Positions 1 to 8,454 of a DNA stretch of 64,000 bases are shown here, one piece after another. The number at the start of each line of letters is the position of its first letter. Positions within the stretch are counted from its first letter, which is position 1. The DNA lies in contig CAJJCA010000003.1 of NCBI GenBank assembly GCA_905182575.1, positions 1 through 64,000 of the forward strand. The letters are read 5' to 3'. A program made the translations under genes and the position numbers. The notes beneath the pieces are model-generated. The model searched no databases. It saw only the letters and a program-made list of their open reading frames with translations, and was not told where the DNA came from. Origin of the DNA: an uncultured Flavobacteriaceae bacterium (GTDB taxonomy: Bacteria > Bacteroidota > Bacteroidia > Flavobacteriales > Flavobacteriaceae).

Positions 1-925
1 CATATCAGTAACTGCTGCAGTATTCCAAGAGCCTATATCTTGATTGAATGCTGTTGCCTGATTAAACATACCTTCCATATTAGTAACTGCTGCAGTATTC
101 CAATTCCCTATGTCTTGATTAAATGCTGTTGCACCATAAAACATATCTTCCATATTAGTTACTGCTGCAGTATCCCAATTCCCTATATCTTGATTAAATG
201 ATTCGACTTATAAAACATCCAACCATATTAGTAACTGCTGCAGTATTCCAGTTTCCTATATCTTGATTGAATGCTTTGGCATTATAAAACATACTACTCA
301 TACTAGTAACTGCTGCAGTATCCCAAGAGCCTATATTTTGATTAAATGCTGTTGCACTCATAAAACATACTTCGCATATTAGTCACTCTGAAGTATCCCA
401 GCTCCCTATATTTTGATTGAATGCTGTTGCATATAAAACATATACTCATATCTAGTAACTGCTGCAGTATTCCAATTGCCTATATCTTGATTAAATGCAG
501 TTGCACCTAAACATACCTCCCATATTCAGTAACTCTGCAGTATTCCAGATCCTATATCTTGATTAAAGGCTTTTGCATAAGCAAACATACCATTCATATT
601 AGTACACTCGAAGTATCCCAATTGACTATATCTTGTTAAAAGTTGCCATATCAAACATTGTCATATTAGTAACTGCTGCAGTATTCCAAGAGCCTATATT
701 TTGATTAAATGAAGTTGCATCATAAAACATACCTCCCATATTAGTAACTGCTGCAGTATTCCAAGAGCCTATATCTTGATTGAATGCTGTTGCTAATAAA
801 CATACCTTCATATTAGTAACTGCTGCAGTATTCCAAGAGCCTATATCTTGATTAAATGCTGTTGCACCACTAAACATATACTCCATATCAGTAACTGCTG
901 CAGTATCCCAAAAACTTATATCAGA
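1..925 (-). repeat. Tandem array of about 75-bp DUF285-coding units (at least 13)
   Basis: The core actgctgcagta (or a variant) recurs near 12, 85, 161, 234, 309, 384, 458, 531, 604, 671, 746, 819 and 894. Twelve intervals average about 73.5 bp where an intact 25-residue unit needs 75, so several units have lost bases. Each unit encodes a [16 protein letters not shown]-type repeat on the minus strand. The array continues past the left edge. Confidence 0.93.
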
Positions 926-1901
926 GTTAAATGAGGTGTTGTCTTCTAAAGAGCTCACTCATATTAGTTACAGGTGTTGTACATAAATTATAATTAGCTG
1001 CTGCAACTTGAGTTTTTATAGATGTATCATCCACCACCGTATAGGTTACTCCATTAATCACTTCTGTGTCTCCTACTGTTGCAGTAGGACATTTACATAT
1101 CTCGTTATCAAAATAAATTGACAAAGCTACACCTACAACAACCGTTCTTGTTACAGAGGCGCTATTTCCAACAATATCAGAAACAGAATAGGTTATTGAA
1201 TATGTTCCAGTCTTAGAATTATCAACTGTTCCTGAGGTTATTATTGAAGAGGTAAGGTCACCATCTATATTATCTGTTGCGGTTGCTCCAGGGTCTGTAA
1301 AGGTAATTCCTGATCCAAGATAGACTGTAGATGATCCTGTTAATGTAATCATAGGAGCTGTGGTGTCTTTATTTACAACAACCGTTCTAGTTACAGAGGC
1401 GCTATTTCCGGTAGCATCTGAAATACTATAGCTTATCGTATAAGAGCCTGTAGATGAAGTGTCAACTGTTCCTGAGGTTATTATTGAAGACGTAAGATCA
1501 CCATCTATATTATCCGTGGCAGTTGCTCCAGGGTCTGTAAAAGTGTTTCCTATGGTTAGCTCTATTGTAGATGATCCTGTTAATGTAATAGCCGGTAATA
1601 TTACGTCTATCAAACTAAATGAAGCCGTAATGGTTTGGTCTGAACTAACCAGTATCGTTAGAGAACTAGTAGACGTACCATCAGACCATCCTGAAAAAAA
1701 ATAATCTGAATCAGGCGTAGCAGTAATAGTTACTGTTTCTCCTAAAGAGTAAAGCCCTCCTGGCGAGCTTACCGATCCACCTGTTTCAGCAGAAAACTCT
1801 AGAGTGTATTTAATAGTATTATCTTCTATTGGATCGTGATTAAAACAACCATTGAATAACAACAATACAAAAAGGGCTAACAATCTATTGATTCCGATCA
1901 T
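1..1901 (-). CDS. BspA-like (DUF285) surface lipoprotein with InlB B-repeat and two DUF5011 domains; frameshifted, 3' end outside window
   Basis: Starts at 1901 with a lipoprotein signal (lipobox LFNGC, Cys19). Order: divergent InlB B-repeat (about residues 35-95, with GWSDG and ITASF); two DUF5011-type Ig-like domains (about 100-177 and 180-255, each with [16 protein letters not shown]); a Cys-containing module with [10 protein letters not shown] and GVTYTVVDD; then DUF285/BspA repeats ([18 protein letters not shown]) to the window edge. The frame breaks at about 940 and at several points in the repeats. Family knowledge: such proteins are surface adhesins with a leucine-rich-like solenoid. 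The start overlaps the stop of the upstream barrel gene (ATGA), implying translational coupling. Binding target unknown. Indels in the array could be sequencing error or real repeat slippage. Confidence 0.8.
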
Positions 1902-2590
1902 TGGTAAATAATGCTAATTCCTGTTAACACTCCTGCGTGTTTAATTGTGTATCCAAGTTCAGGGACAAGACCAAATTTGCCATATACTTTTATAGGGTAG
2001 GTAATCGATAGTGAATAATCTATCTCACTAAACTCATCTAATTGCTTTAAAGTATTTATAACATTCAAAGGATCTGAAAAGTCATAGCCTTCAGCAAGTT
2101 GAGATACTGTAAAGTTTTTGTTTGTAAGTGATTCTTTTGGTCCGCTTCTAAAGCCCACTCCTAACTTTACATTTAGGTTGCTTATAATGTTATATCCCAG
2201 GGTGAGCCAATAAGATCTTGTTAGAGAGGAATAACTTCCATTAAACCCCCTAGGCTTCCAAACAGCTCCATTATTATCAAACTTTTCTAAATACAGGAAT
2301 TCATCTGATAATTGGAAACCCACAATGAATTTTTTATAATAAAAATCAATTGTAAAATGATAAGCGCCATCATTAAATAATCCATCAACTTTAGGACCAT
2401 AATATGGGTTAGGATATTTAGATTGTCCCTGAAATAGAATGCCTAAAGAGATTCCTTTAAAACCATCATCCGAATCTCCTCTTTCAAGTAGTTTTGCTGG
2501 AGTAACGCTTTGAAAACCATTATTTTTTTTGGTTTGAGAAAATAAAAACAAAGGGAGTATCAGCATTAAAGCCAAACTCTTATTAAGCAT
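1898..2590 (-). CDS. Putative outer-membrane beta-barrel protein, unknown function
   Basis: The 230-residue product has a Sec signal peptide (MLNKSLALMLILPLFLFSQ) and then alternating hydrophobic and aromatic stretches ending in GISIIYQ, an aromatic-rich C-terminus typical of outer-membrane barrels. The N-terminal part after cleavage (SVTPAKLLERGDSDDGFKG) matches no family I recognise. The stop overlaps the start of the BspA-like lipoprotein by four bases (ATGA), so the two are probably co-translated and may work as surface protein plus outer-membrane partner. Its general style recalls PorP/SprF partners of surface proteins, but I see no diagnostic motif for that. Confidence 0.65.
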   Translation of the reverse strand: MLNKSLALMLILPLFLFSQTKKNNGFQSVTPAKLLERGDSDDGFKGISLGILFQGQSKYPNPYYGPKVDGLFNDGAYHFTIDFYYKKFIVGFQLSDEFLYLEKFDNNGAVWKPRGFNGSYSSLTRSYWLTLGYNIISNLNVKLGVGFRSGPKESLTNKNFTVSQLAEGYDFSDPLNVINTLKQLDEFSEIDYSLSITYPIKVYGKFGLVPELGYTIKHAGVLTGISIIYQ

Positions 2591-2709
2591 AATAAGATGT
2601 GGTTTTCATAGAATCTATTTACATCACAATATACCAATACTATCTTAATTTAAATCACACAACCGATTTATCGACTGCACTTTTAATTTTAATACTCATT
2701 CTCTGGATT

Positions 2710-2734
2710 AGGTGGTGTGCTTTCCACCTTTTCT
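2710..2734 (+). terminator. Hairpin followed by short T-run
   Basis: AGGTGG and CCACCT enclose a short loop and are followed by TTTTCT. Plus orientation, but there is no plus-strand gene upstream, so it may be a leftover or serve an unannotated RNA. Confidence 0.4.
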
Positions 2735-2743
2735 AGAATTAAG

Positions 2744-2771
2744 CCCCCTGACTCCAACAGGGGGTTTTTTT
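2744..2771 (+). terminator. Intrinsic terminator-like hairpin
   Basis: CCCCCTG/CAGGGGG with loop ACTCCAA, followed by seven T. The block, including downstream aacaaaacaataacacaaac, resembles the one at 23944-24000 behind a small lipoprotein gene, so this unit seems duplicated. Confidence 0.65.
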
Positions 2772-2782
2772 AACAAAACAAT

Positions 2783-2814
2783 AACACAAACCTCATAGGG
2801 GTTTTGTGTTTCTC
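2783..2814 (+). terminator. Second hairpin downstream of the 2744 terminator
   Basis: AACACAAA pairs with TTTTGTGTT around CCTCATAGGGG. The T-run is poor, so it could be a structural element rather than a terminator. Confidence 0.35.
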
Positions 2815-2913
2815 GATTGTATTATATATAGAACAGATTTTATGTTTGAAATTTGTTTTAAAAATACTTATTACGGTTTGGTTTCATATCCTTCTGTTTT
2901 TAATGTATTTTAG

Positions 2914-4032
2914 TTAAAGGTAACCCTCTGGTGATTCGGAGGGTTTTTTTATGTCGACAACGATGATTGTCATTATCTGACGTTTTTTGAAGATTGAGAC
3001 AGTTTTGACGGCATTAATTGACCAGAACTCACTCAAGATGGATATGCCTGTATTAAGGGCAAGTCCCCCACACCGGTCTGTTAGCGCTTCTGTAAGTGCT
3101 GAACCTGGTGCAAAACCGCAGCCCTCTGGTTCTGTTGTAATATTTGTGACGCACCAACCTGTTATATCTTGATTAAAAGCTGATGCAGATTCAAACATTT
3201 CATACATATTCGTCACATTAGAAGTATTCCAATTCCCAATATTTTGATTAAAAGATGTGGCACCTAAACATATTACCCATATTCGTCACATTAGAAGTAT
3301 TCCAATTGTTAATACTAGCGCTACCTCCATTATTAAAATTAGTTGCTCTCCAAAACATATTACCCATAAACGTAACACTAGAAGTATCCCAACTACCTAT
3401 ATTCTGATTAAATGCTGTTGGTTTCCTAAGAACCCCTCCAGAAAATATTCCATTCATTGAAGTTACATTAGAAGTATTCCAATTTCCTATATCTTGATTG
3501 AAAGCTAGTGCTTCAGTAAACATCTCTTTCATACTATTCACATTAGAAGTGTCCCACCTTCCAATATCTTTATTGAATGCTGTTGCTTCATTAAACATAT
3601 TATTCATCTTTGTCACATTAGAAGTATCCCAACTTCCTATGTCTTGATTAAATACTGATGCTTGATAAAACATCTTATCCATATTCGTCACATTAGAAGT
3701 ACACACACAGGTGACATCTTCACTTACATACATATTATTATTTACATCATATTTTAATTTAGCCTTCAGGCTAGCATTGTCAACTACCTCATAAACCATA
3801 TCCATTAACCTCTTCTGTATAACCAACCTCTGCATTAGGACATTTAATTGTAATTCCATTAGGAGCTAGAAATACCTTTGCTGCATTTGGAGTTGGTGTC
3901 TCCTCATCTGTTGAAATTATTGTAGATGCTTGTGTTTCCTTATCTGTTGGAATTGTTGTTTGCGCTTCCTCATCTGGTGAACAACTACATAATGATAAAA
4001 AAAGGAATGTTTAAAAAGAATAACTTATTCAA
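2914..4032 (-). CDS. BspA-like (DUF285) surface lipoprotein, frameshifted
   Basis: A possible TTG start at 4032 (NKLFFLN) leads, after one base loss near 4010, into a lipobox (FLSLCSC). A Ser/Thr/Glu-rich linker follows, then the same module as the 1.9 kb gene ([17 protein letters not shown] and YEVVDNAS), then about eight DUF285 units ([16 protein letters not shown] type). Frame breaks occur near 3800 and 3230. The product ends [17 protein letters not shown] and then a tail overlapping a recombinase-tail remnant (3021-3056) and a hairpin, so the native C-terminus is uncertain. Probably a cell-surface adhesin with a DUF285 solenoid, paralogous to the genes at 1 and 37.2 kb. Confidence 0.78.
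2922..2950 (+). terminator. Intrinsic terminator-like hairpin overlapping the 3' end of the BspA-like gene
   Basis: AACCCTC/GAGGGTT followed by a T-run. The T-run lies on the plus strand, opposite to the overlapping minus-strand gene. The last residues of that gene are encoded by the hairpin, suggesting that its original C-terminus has been replaced. Confidence 0.55.
3021..3056 (+). repeat. Tyrosine-recombinase C-terminal tail remnant, copy 1
   Basis: The plus strand reads PELTQ-D-(M)P-V-like codons with one base missing, matching the tails at 4155, 6402, 39870 and 41222. It lies inside the 3' end of the minus-strand BspA-like gene. Confidence 0.5.
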
Positions 4033-4084
4033 ATCAAATTGATTTTATGGCTAATAAGCCGCAAATATAACAAATTCCTAAACT

Positions 4085-4147
4085 TACTAAACAAACAAAG
4101 GCAAGTCTTCACCTACTTCATTAGTAGCTTGTTTTACTCTTGGTAAA
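4085..4147 (-). pseudogene. 3' remnant of the 71-residue small gene (intact at 6167)
   Basis: The minus strand encodes TLPRVKQATNEVGEDLPLF, nearly identical to the C-terminus of the 71-residue protein at 6167-6382. No upstream part is present. It lies next to a recombinase-tail remnant in the opposite orientation. Confidence 0.75.
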
Positions 4148-4154
4148 GTCTATT

Positions 4155-4190
4155 CTAGAACTTACTCAAGAGGATATGCCTGTGGTTTAA
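4155..4190 (+). repeat. Tyrosine-recombinase C-terminal tail remnant, copy 2
   Basis: Encodes LELTQEDMPVV followed by a stop, matching recombinase tails of the form LEIPELTEEDMP. It lies about 100 bp past the 3' end of the lipoprotein gene at 4290-4784. With the 4085-4147 fragment it forms the same composite, inverted, as 41222-41320. Confidence 0.6.
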
Positions 4191-4289
4191 AAGAAAACGC
4201 ATTCTAAAGCTAATTAGTTAAATTATGTTTGAAAGTATATATGATTTCCACTCTGAATTGAATCACAAAGAGTATGATTTTGTTTTTGG

Positions 4290-4784
4290 TTAATATTGAA
4301 TAGGTATTACTTTAAGTTCATTTGAACCGAAAAACATATCTCCAATTAACTTAACTGTTTCTTTTGTTATTTTTTCCTCTGAAGTACTATTTTTCAATGG
4401 GAATTCAGTTAAATCCATCGAAATTAATTTATTCTCTTTTTGATTAATATGAATTGCCGTGTAAAAGTGATAACGTAGTATTCTCTCTAAGGTTATTTTA
4501 GTTCCAGGATAATATTTTTGAAACCCATCTAAACTTTTAAATGTAGTTTTTAATACTCTATAACGTTTATTCAACCCTAGTTCCTCTTTTAGGCGAAGAG
4601 GCTCATACTTATTAATTGAATCCTGAGAGGGTCCTTGAGCTGATACAGCTAAATCAAATTTTTCTACTGTGGTTGATGTGCTATTATTAGACGAATCTGA
4701 TGATGGCGGTGGTCCTGCATCTGAATCCTTTCCACAAGCACAAATCAATAAAAAAAGACTTAAAACAAGAAGTAGCTTTTTCAC
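4290..4784 (-). CDS. Small lipoprotein, unknown function
   Basis: The 164-residue protein starts MKKLLLVLSLFLLICAC with lipobox LICAC, so it is probably exported and lipidated. A Ser/Pro/Asn-rich linker (about 24-45) precedes a compact domain of about 115 residues with YRVLKTTFKSLDGFQKYYPG and NKLISMDLTEFP. I recognise no family. The neighbouring region is rich in mobile-element scars, so it may be accessory cargo. Confidence 0.7.
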   Translation of the reverse strand: MKKLLLVLSLFLLICACGKDSDAGPPPSSDSSNNSTSTTVEKFDLAVSAQGPSQDSINKYEPLRLKEELGLNKRYRVLKTTFKSLDGFQKYYPGTKITLERILRYHFYTAIHINQKENKLISMDLTEFPLKNSTSEEKITKETVKLIGDMFFGSNELKVIPIQY

Positions 4785-4804
4785 AATATCTGATTATTAA
4801 ACAC

Positions 4805-4834
4805 TTAAATATAGGGAATATTTTAAACTAGCCT
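4805..4834 (+). repeat. 30-bp direct repeat, left copy
   Basis: Differs at one position from 6711-6740 in the same orientation. The pair brackets a 1.9-kb stretch of small genes; the right copy lies 14 bp from the recombinase stop codon. Confidence 0.8.
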
Positions 4835-5044
4835 AAAGCAACAGAATGGTGGGATAATATGCAGACAACATCAGCTAAATGGATGAGCCTTCGCTAAAGA
4901 GCGTCAAAAGGCTTTAGATGACCAAATCAAGCAAGATGGCAAAGCGACGTAGGGTTAAGCACGAAAGCATCTTAAATAGCCCTTAAAATGCGTCTCTCCA
5001 AGTGCCAATAAATACAGCGAAAGAACATCGAGAAATAGATGTTT

Positions 5045-5431
5045 TTAATTCTTCTTTGGTGGATTCTGTTGTACTCTAACAAGCTCATAAACTTCATCGC
5101 TTTCAACGCCTCCAGACTCGTTGTGATAAAAGCTCAAGATGTCTAGTGACTTCATTTTAAAGTAAGCAAAATCTTTTGTTTCAGAATACTTAATGGCTAT
5201 TAGACTATCACTTTTTTGTTCGAATACAAAATTAATAAAGGCTTCTGTTTTACCATTCTTGGTGGACTTCATTTCATTATCACTAAACTCACAACACATT
5301 TGATTGCCATTTTTCGTTGCGCACCATTTGTTTAACTTAAGGTAGTCAATGGTAAAGCTCTGCTTCTTTACTTCTGAATTACAATTAGTAAAGACCAGGA
5401 GAATGATTAAACCGTGTAGTAACTTTTCCAT
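5045..5431 (-). CDS. Small lipoprotein with KWC motif
   Basis: The 128-residue product has a hydrophobic leader ending in VFTNC (lipobox-like, Cys17), then a domain with LNKWCATKNGNQMCCEFSDN. The 121-residue lipoprotein at 23508 has a comparable leader and KWC...C spacing with F shortly after, so the two may share a fold, perhaps a small lipocalin-like barrel; identity is too low to claim more. Function unknown. Confidence 0.65.
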   Translation of the reverse strand: MEKLLHGLIILLVFTNCNSEVKKQSFTIDYLKLNKWCATKNGNQMCCEFSDNEMKSTKNGKTEAFINFVFEQKSDSLIAIKYSETKDFAYFKMKSLDILSFYHNESGGVESDEVYELVRVQQNPPKKN

Positions 5432-6010
5432 AAAACTAAAGTACCAAATTAGATTTAAAAACTATGCCACATATATAATACAGGTACACATAACTCCTAT
5501 GTAGCTACTCTCCCTGTAAATAATCATCTAAGATATATTACACTGCTTTCTTTACGAGTTAGTTAAATGTTTAAATCTTTTTTAATCTAGTATTAGCAAC
5601 ACTTTACGCAGTATTTCTCCCCTTTTGTTCTTTTAAAAAGGACAACAGCTACATCAGTAATCTTATTGTATATATGTAACACGTTCTACTTTGTCAGGAG
5701 AAGTAGTTAAATGAAAAGAAAACGTACCACCCACGAGGGACAATTGTTAGTTAGTGGGTTAGAAGTTGGATAGTAAACTGCAAGATTGAGATAACATCTA
5801 AACATAGCGGTTAAGGTTTCTCCGATAGTTACGAAAATGGACTTACTATAATGCTGATATGGGTATTTAAACGAACTGGTCAGTTGAAGTGTAAGTAGAA
5901 AACAAGTAAGATGCGTTTAGGTCGTAAGGGGTTTACTATATAATAAATTAATCTATTTAATAGGCTCGCTCACCCGCTTCGCCAGAGTTGTTTAAGATTG
6001 AAATAGAATA
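5432..6010. other. Gene-poor AT-rich stretch
   Basis: No supportable gene on either strand. It holds one copy (about 5536-5555) of cactgctttctttacgag, repeated near 6492-6510. The rest has no coding, RNA or repeat signature I recognise. Confidence 0.5.
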
Positions 6011-6148
6011 CTACTTTTTATTATACTTATTAAATAAATAAACAAATACAGGTGGTATAAAGACAATGAAAATTATTCCAAAATATACATACAGAAAATA
6101 CCCTAATGCAAGTGAAAAAATTAATGCAAGTATGTAAGTGTTTTTCAT
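6011..6148 (-). CDS. 45-residue hydrophobic membrane protein
   Basis: MKNTYILALIFSLALGYFLY starts a protein that is nearly all hydrophobic, then a second segment (FGIIFIVFIPPVFVYLFN) and a basic tail. Two membrane helices are likely. It is divergent from the 71-residue gene with 18 bp between starts. No family recognised. Small size makes it uncertain, but the composition is not random. Confidence 0.5.
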   Translation of the reverse strand: MKNTYILALIFSLALGYFLYVYFGIIFIVFIPPVFVYLFNKYNKK

Positions 6149-6166
6149 AAAACTAAATTAATAAAT

Positions 6167-6382
6167 ATGCCCAGACCTAAAGGTAGCCAGAACAAAATAA
6201 CATCAGAAGTAAAAGAAAAACTACAACTACTTATAGACGATTTAATAGCTTCTTTAAACGTAAATGAGTTAGACGCTAATCAACGTATTAAGATGCTTCA
6301 AATAGCCTTACAATACACTTTACCAAGAATGAAACAAGCTACTAATGAAGTAAGTGAAGACTTGCCACTTTTTTTAGATTAG
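6167..6382 (+). CDS. 71-residue small protein, mobile-element associated
   Basis: The N-terminus MPRPKGSQNKITSEVKEKLQ and a helical middle (ANQRIKMLQIALQYTLPRMK) resemble short phage or mobile-element proteins of Bacteroidota that begin with a PKGSxNK motif; recalled from general knowledge, exact family unknown. The acidic C-terminus EVSEDLPLFLD is duplicated as remnants at 4085-4147 and 41255-41320. A recombinase-tail remnant follows 20 bp downstream. Probably a mobile-element gene whose 3' end has been copied with element scars. DNA binding is only a guess from basic residues in the first 20 positions. Confidence 0.6.
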   Translation: MPRPKGSQNKITSEVKEKLQLLIDDLIASLNVNELDANQRIKMLQIALQYTLPRMKQATNEVSEDLPLFLD

Positions 6383-6401
6383 ATTAGGTTTTTGCTTCAC
6401 C

Positions 6402-6455
6402 AGAGGACTAGAAATACCAGAACTTATTAGAGATGATATGCCGATTATTAATTAG
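6402..6455 (+). repeat. Tyrosine-recombinase C-terminal tail remnant, copy 3
   Basis: Encodes FTRGLEIPELIRDDMPIIN and a stop, the tail that follows the catalytic Tyr in many Bacteroidota recombinases. The rest of that gene is absent. It lies just after the 71-residue gene, same strand. Confidence 0.7.
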
Positions 6456-6554
6456 TTAATTGGTGTGTCATATTTACCATAAAAACTCCCTGCACTGCTT
6501 TCTTTACGAGGGATGATTCTCCAGGTGACTCATTTAAGAGGATGTGGCTGTTAT

Positions 6555-6665
6555 TTATCTTATAAAGAACTCATAAAAAACAATAGTAAGAACCACTCCC
6601 TCTAAAAATGAAATCCACGCAACTTGATATGAATCAAGGTTAAGTTGCTTCATAATTTGTTTCAT
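6555..6665 (-). CDS. 36-residue membrane peptide
   Basis: MKQIMKQLNLDSYQVAWISF continues as one hydrophobic helix (LEGVVLTIVFYEFFIR). One membrane segment, short cytoplasmic start. No family known. It lies between the recombinase gene and the 71-residue gene inside the 30-bp direct repeats. Confidence 0.4.
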   Translation of the reverse strand: MKQIMKQLNLDSYQVAWISFLEGVVLTIVFYEFFIR

Positions 6666-6710
6666 AAGTTTCCTATGCCATTCAATCATATTTCTGAAGT
6701 TCTTAGATGT

Positions 6711-6740
6711 TTAAATATAGGGAATAATTTAAACTAGCCT
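6711..6740 (+). repeat. 30-bp direct repeat, right copy
   Basis: Partner of 4805-4834 with 29 of 30 positions identical. It abuts the 3' end of the recombinase gene (stop at 6754). Confidence 0.8.
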
Positions 6741-6753
6741 TATCAGCTACTAC

Positions 6754-8065
6754 TTAATATTTATCTCTTGGATTGCTAAGCATTAATGTTCTTGTAACCA
6801 CACTTTCAGGTAGTCCAATCTCTTTACCTCTTTTTCTTAATTTATACCAAACTTCTTCAACCCTAAATTCTTTTAAGACTTTTAAGTGTGCTTCATCTAC
6901 TTTGGCGCTAATTCTGTCCCATTCCCAATTTTGATAACTACTCTTTATGCTTCTATCTTGATGACCCAGTAAACGATATCTAACCTCTGCTGATACATCT
7001 AATAAAAGAGCGTAAGATTCAAAAGTCTTTCGAGCAACTTTAAAAGGAACGCCTGTGATTTTTCTACATCTTTTGGTATAGACATCCCATACATTTTTGT
7101 GTTCTTCTTCTTTATATTCAAACATCATTAAAGTATGCCATCCTTTAGGATATACATCAGGATAACTACTACTTCTATTAAGGTGTGTATAGGTAATAGA
7201 ACATTGTAGAGAATTGATTATTTGTTCTGTTGGTTCGCAAGAATATAATATGTTCATTGGCTCTCCTGTTTTACTCCTCTTGTGTTTTACATATCTTTTT
7301 TTGTACTGTTCAGACTCATTGACTAATTCGTGGAGGTGCATTTTCACAATATCACGAGGATACAATCCACGCATACAAAACATTAATAACCAAAAAGCGA
7401 AGGCTTGAAAATCATAAATATTATTTACGTTTTTAATTGAATCTAATAATTGTTCTGTAGTTGCACTCTCAACAACTTTAGTATGCTTTTTAACTCTCCA
7501 TTTTTTCTTCTTTTCAAAACGATAGTTAACTATTCCTCTATCATTGGCTTCGTTAATTATAACACCTAAATGTTTTAAATAGGTTTCAATAGAACTTGGA
7601 GATTTTTCTTGGTTTTTCCATATCATTACCGCTTTATCAATAGCGTCATAATTAAGTTCTTTAAACGACATAGTACTGACGTCTAAAACCTTTAATAGAG
7701 CCTTGTAGCTATACTTATACGATTGATACGTAGTAAGTTTCATTCTCGGCTTTAAAACGTCCTCAATGAAGCCCTCGACTCCTTCTTCTGGTTTGCCTCC
7801 TTTTAAGTTTAGTGCATAAGTTCATCCCAAGTATAAATATCGCTTTCAAATAACTCCCCAAACCTCTCTTATTAGTTTGTAGTCTCTTGAAGTTTCTTAT
7901 TGATTGCTATTGATGATATGGAGATGTTTTTGACTTGATATGTTTTTTTATTCCATTCAATAGGAGATACATTAACTCCAATGTTTTTCTTAAACACTTT
8001 CCCCTTTGTTGAGCTATATGAAAACTGCAGACGTTCCCTTACTACTAACTGTACTTTTTAAATAC
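6754..8065 (-). CDS. Tyrosine recombinase/integrase, N-terminus frameshifted
   Basis: The continuous part (7743-6754, 329 residues) holds the SAM-like core-binding and catalytic domains: Arg in FCMRGLYPRDI, Lys in KRSKTGEP, KxxR in FKVARKTFE where HxxR is usual, GH in LLGHQDRSIK, and the nucleophile Tyr in KSSYQNW. Upstream on the same strand, broken by frameshifts between 7744 and 7870, lie an Arm-type DNA-binding domain (SYSSTKGKVFKKNIGVNV and SPIEWNKKTYQVKN) and a linker (ERFGELFESDIYTWDEL). Intact length would be about 430 residues, normal for Bacteroidota phage-type integrases. It integrates or excises an element; its proximity to the tRNA-Ala scar at 8214-8267 suggests that site is its target. 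Confidence 0.85.
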
Positions 8066-8213
8066 AATTGTATACCCATAAGCTAAAATTACAAAAAAGG
8101 GTAATAAAAAGGGTAATACTATATGTTAATAAATGACTATTATAGCCTCTTATTTGATGTAATAAATGTTGATTAATACCTTATATTAAACATTATAGAC
8201 TATTTTTTAAAAT

Positions 8214-8267
8214 AGCACTTAACTGGCAGTCAAGAGGTCGTGGGTTCGAGTCCCATCTTCTCCACCA
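8214..8267 (+). tRNA. 3' part of a tRNA-Ala(GGC) gene: probable att scar
   Basis: Visible: the end of the D-stem, an anticodon arm (CTTAA-CTGGCAG-TCAAG, anticodon GGC), variable loop, T arm GTGGG-TTCGAGT-CCCAT, acceptor 3' strand CTTCTCC, A73 and encoded CCA. U70 in the acceptor strand is the alanine identity element. The 5' acceptor strand and most of the D arm are missing; the sequence before is AT-rich and unrelated. A displaced tRNA 3' end close to an integrase is the classic mark of the far end of an integrative element, so the element should lie to the left. Confidence 0.82.
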
Positions 8268-8278
8268 TTATTAATAGG

Positions 8279-8312
8279 GGTTCACAGACATTTGTTTTGT
8301 GAACCTTTTTTA
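8279..8312 (+). terminator. Intrinsic terminator behind the tRNA-Ala fragment
   Basis: GGTTCACA/TGTGAACC followed by six T. It is the natural terminator position for the tRNA gene whose 3' end precedes it. Confidence 0.75.
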
Positions 8313-8349
8313 ATTTGTCCCGAAAACTGTCCCTGATTGGTTTATATAA

Positions 8350-8453
8350 CCCCAAAAATCTAGCCTAAAACTCTCAATTCAACACCCCACCCCTTCAAAA
8401 TAAATCCACTTTCCTTTTCGGGATACGCTGGTGAAATGGGTATATAATCTAAT
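8350..8453 (+). repeat. Dispersed element copy A
   Basis: About 104 bp shared with 22040-22145, 26614-26695, 30249-30340 and 49575-49656. Core: cctaaaactctcaattcaac, then a CCCCACCCC block and ttcaaaataaat. Ends CCCCAAAA ... TTTTCGGG are complementary but for one base. A susD fragment follows directly. Confidence 0.88.
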
Positions 8454-8454
8454 C

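Noticed and set aside
1-925. CRISPR array
   Set aside because: The 75-bp periodic units have no unique spacers and encode DUF285 protein repeats.
1459-1704. 81-residue open frame on the plus strand
   Set aside because: Antisense to the DUF5011 domains of the minus-strand lipoprotein; no protein-like features.
4835-5044. Possible coding remnant on the plus strand (AFAKERQKALDDQIKQDGKA)
   Set aside because: A short protein-like run, but too little remains to name or frame a gene.
5715-5777. 20-residue plus-strand frame after an AGGAG-like site
   Set aside because: Too short and without recognisable features.
8350-8453. Promoter for the SusD fragment
   Set aside because: Other copies of the same sequence lie in positions without a downstream gene start, including inside a coding region, so it is a dispersed repeat.
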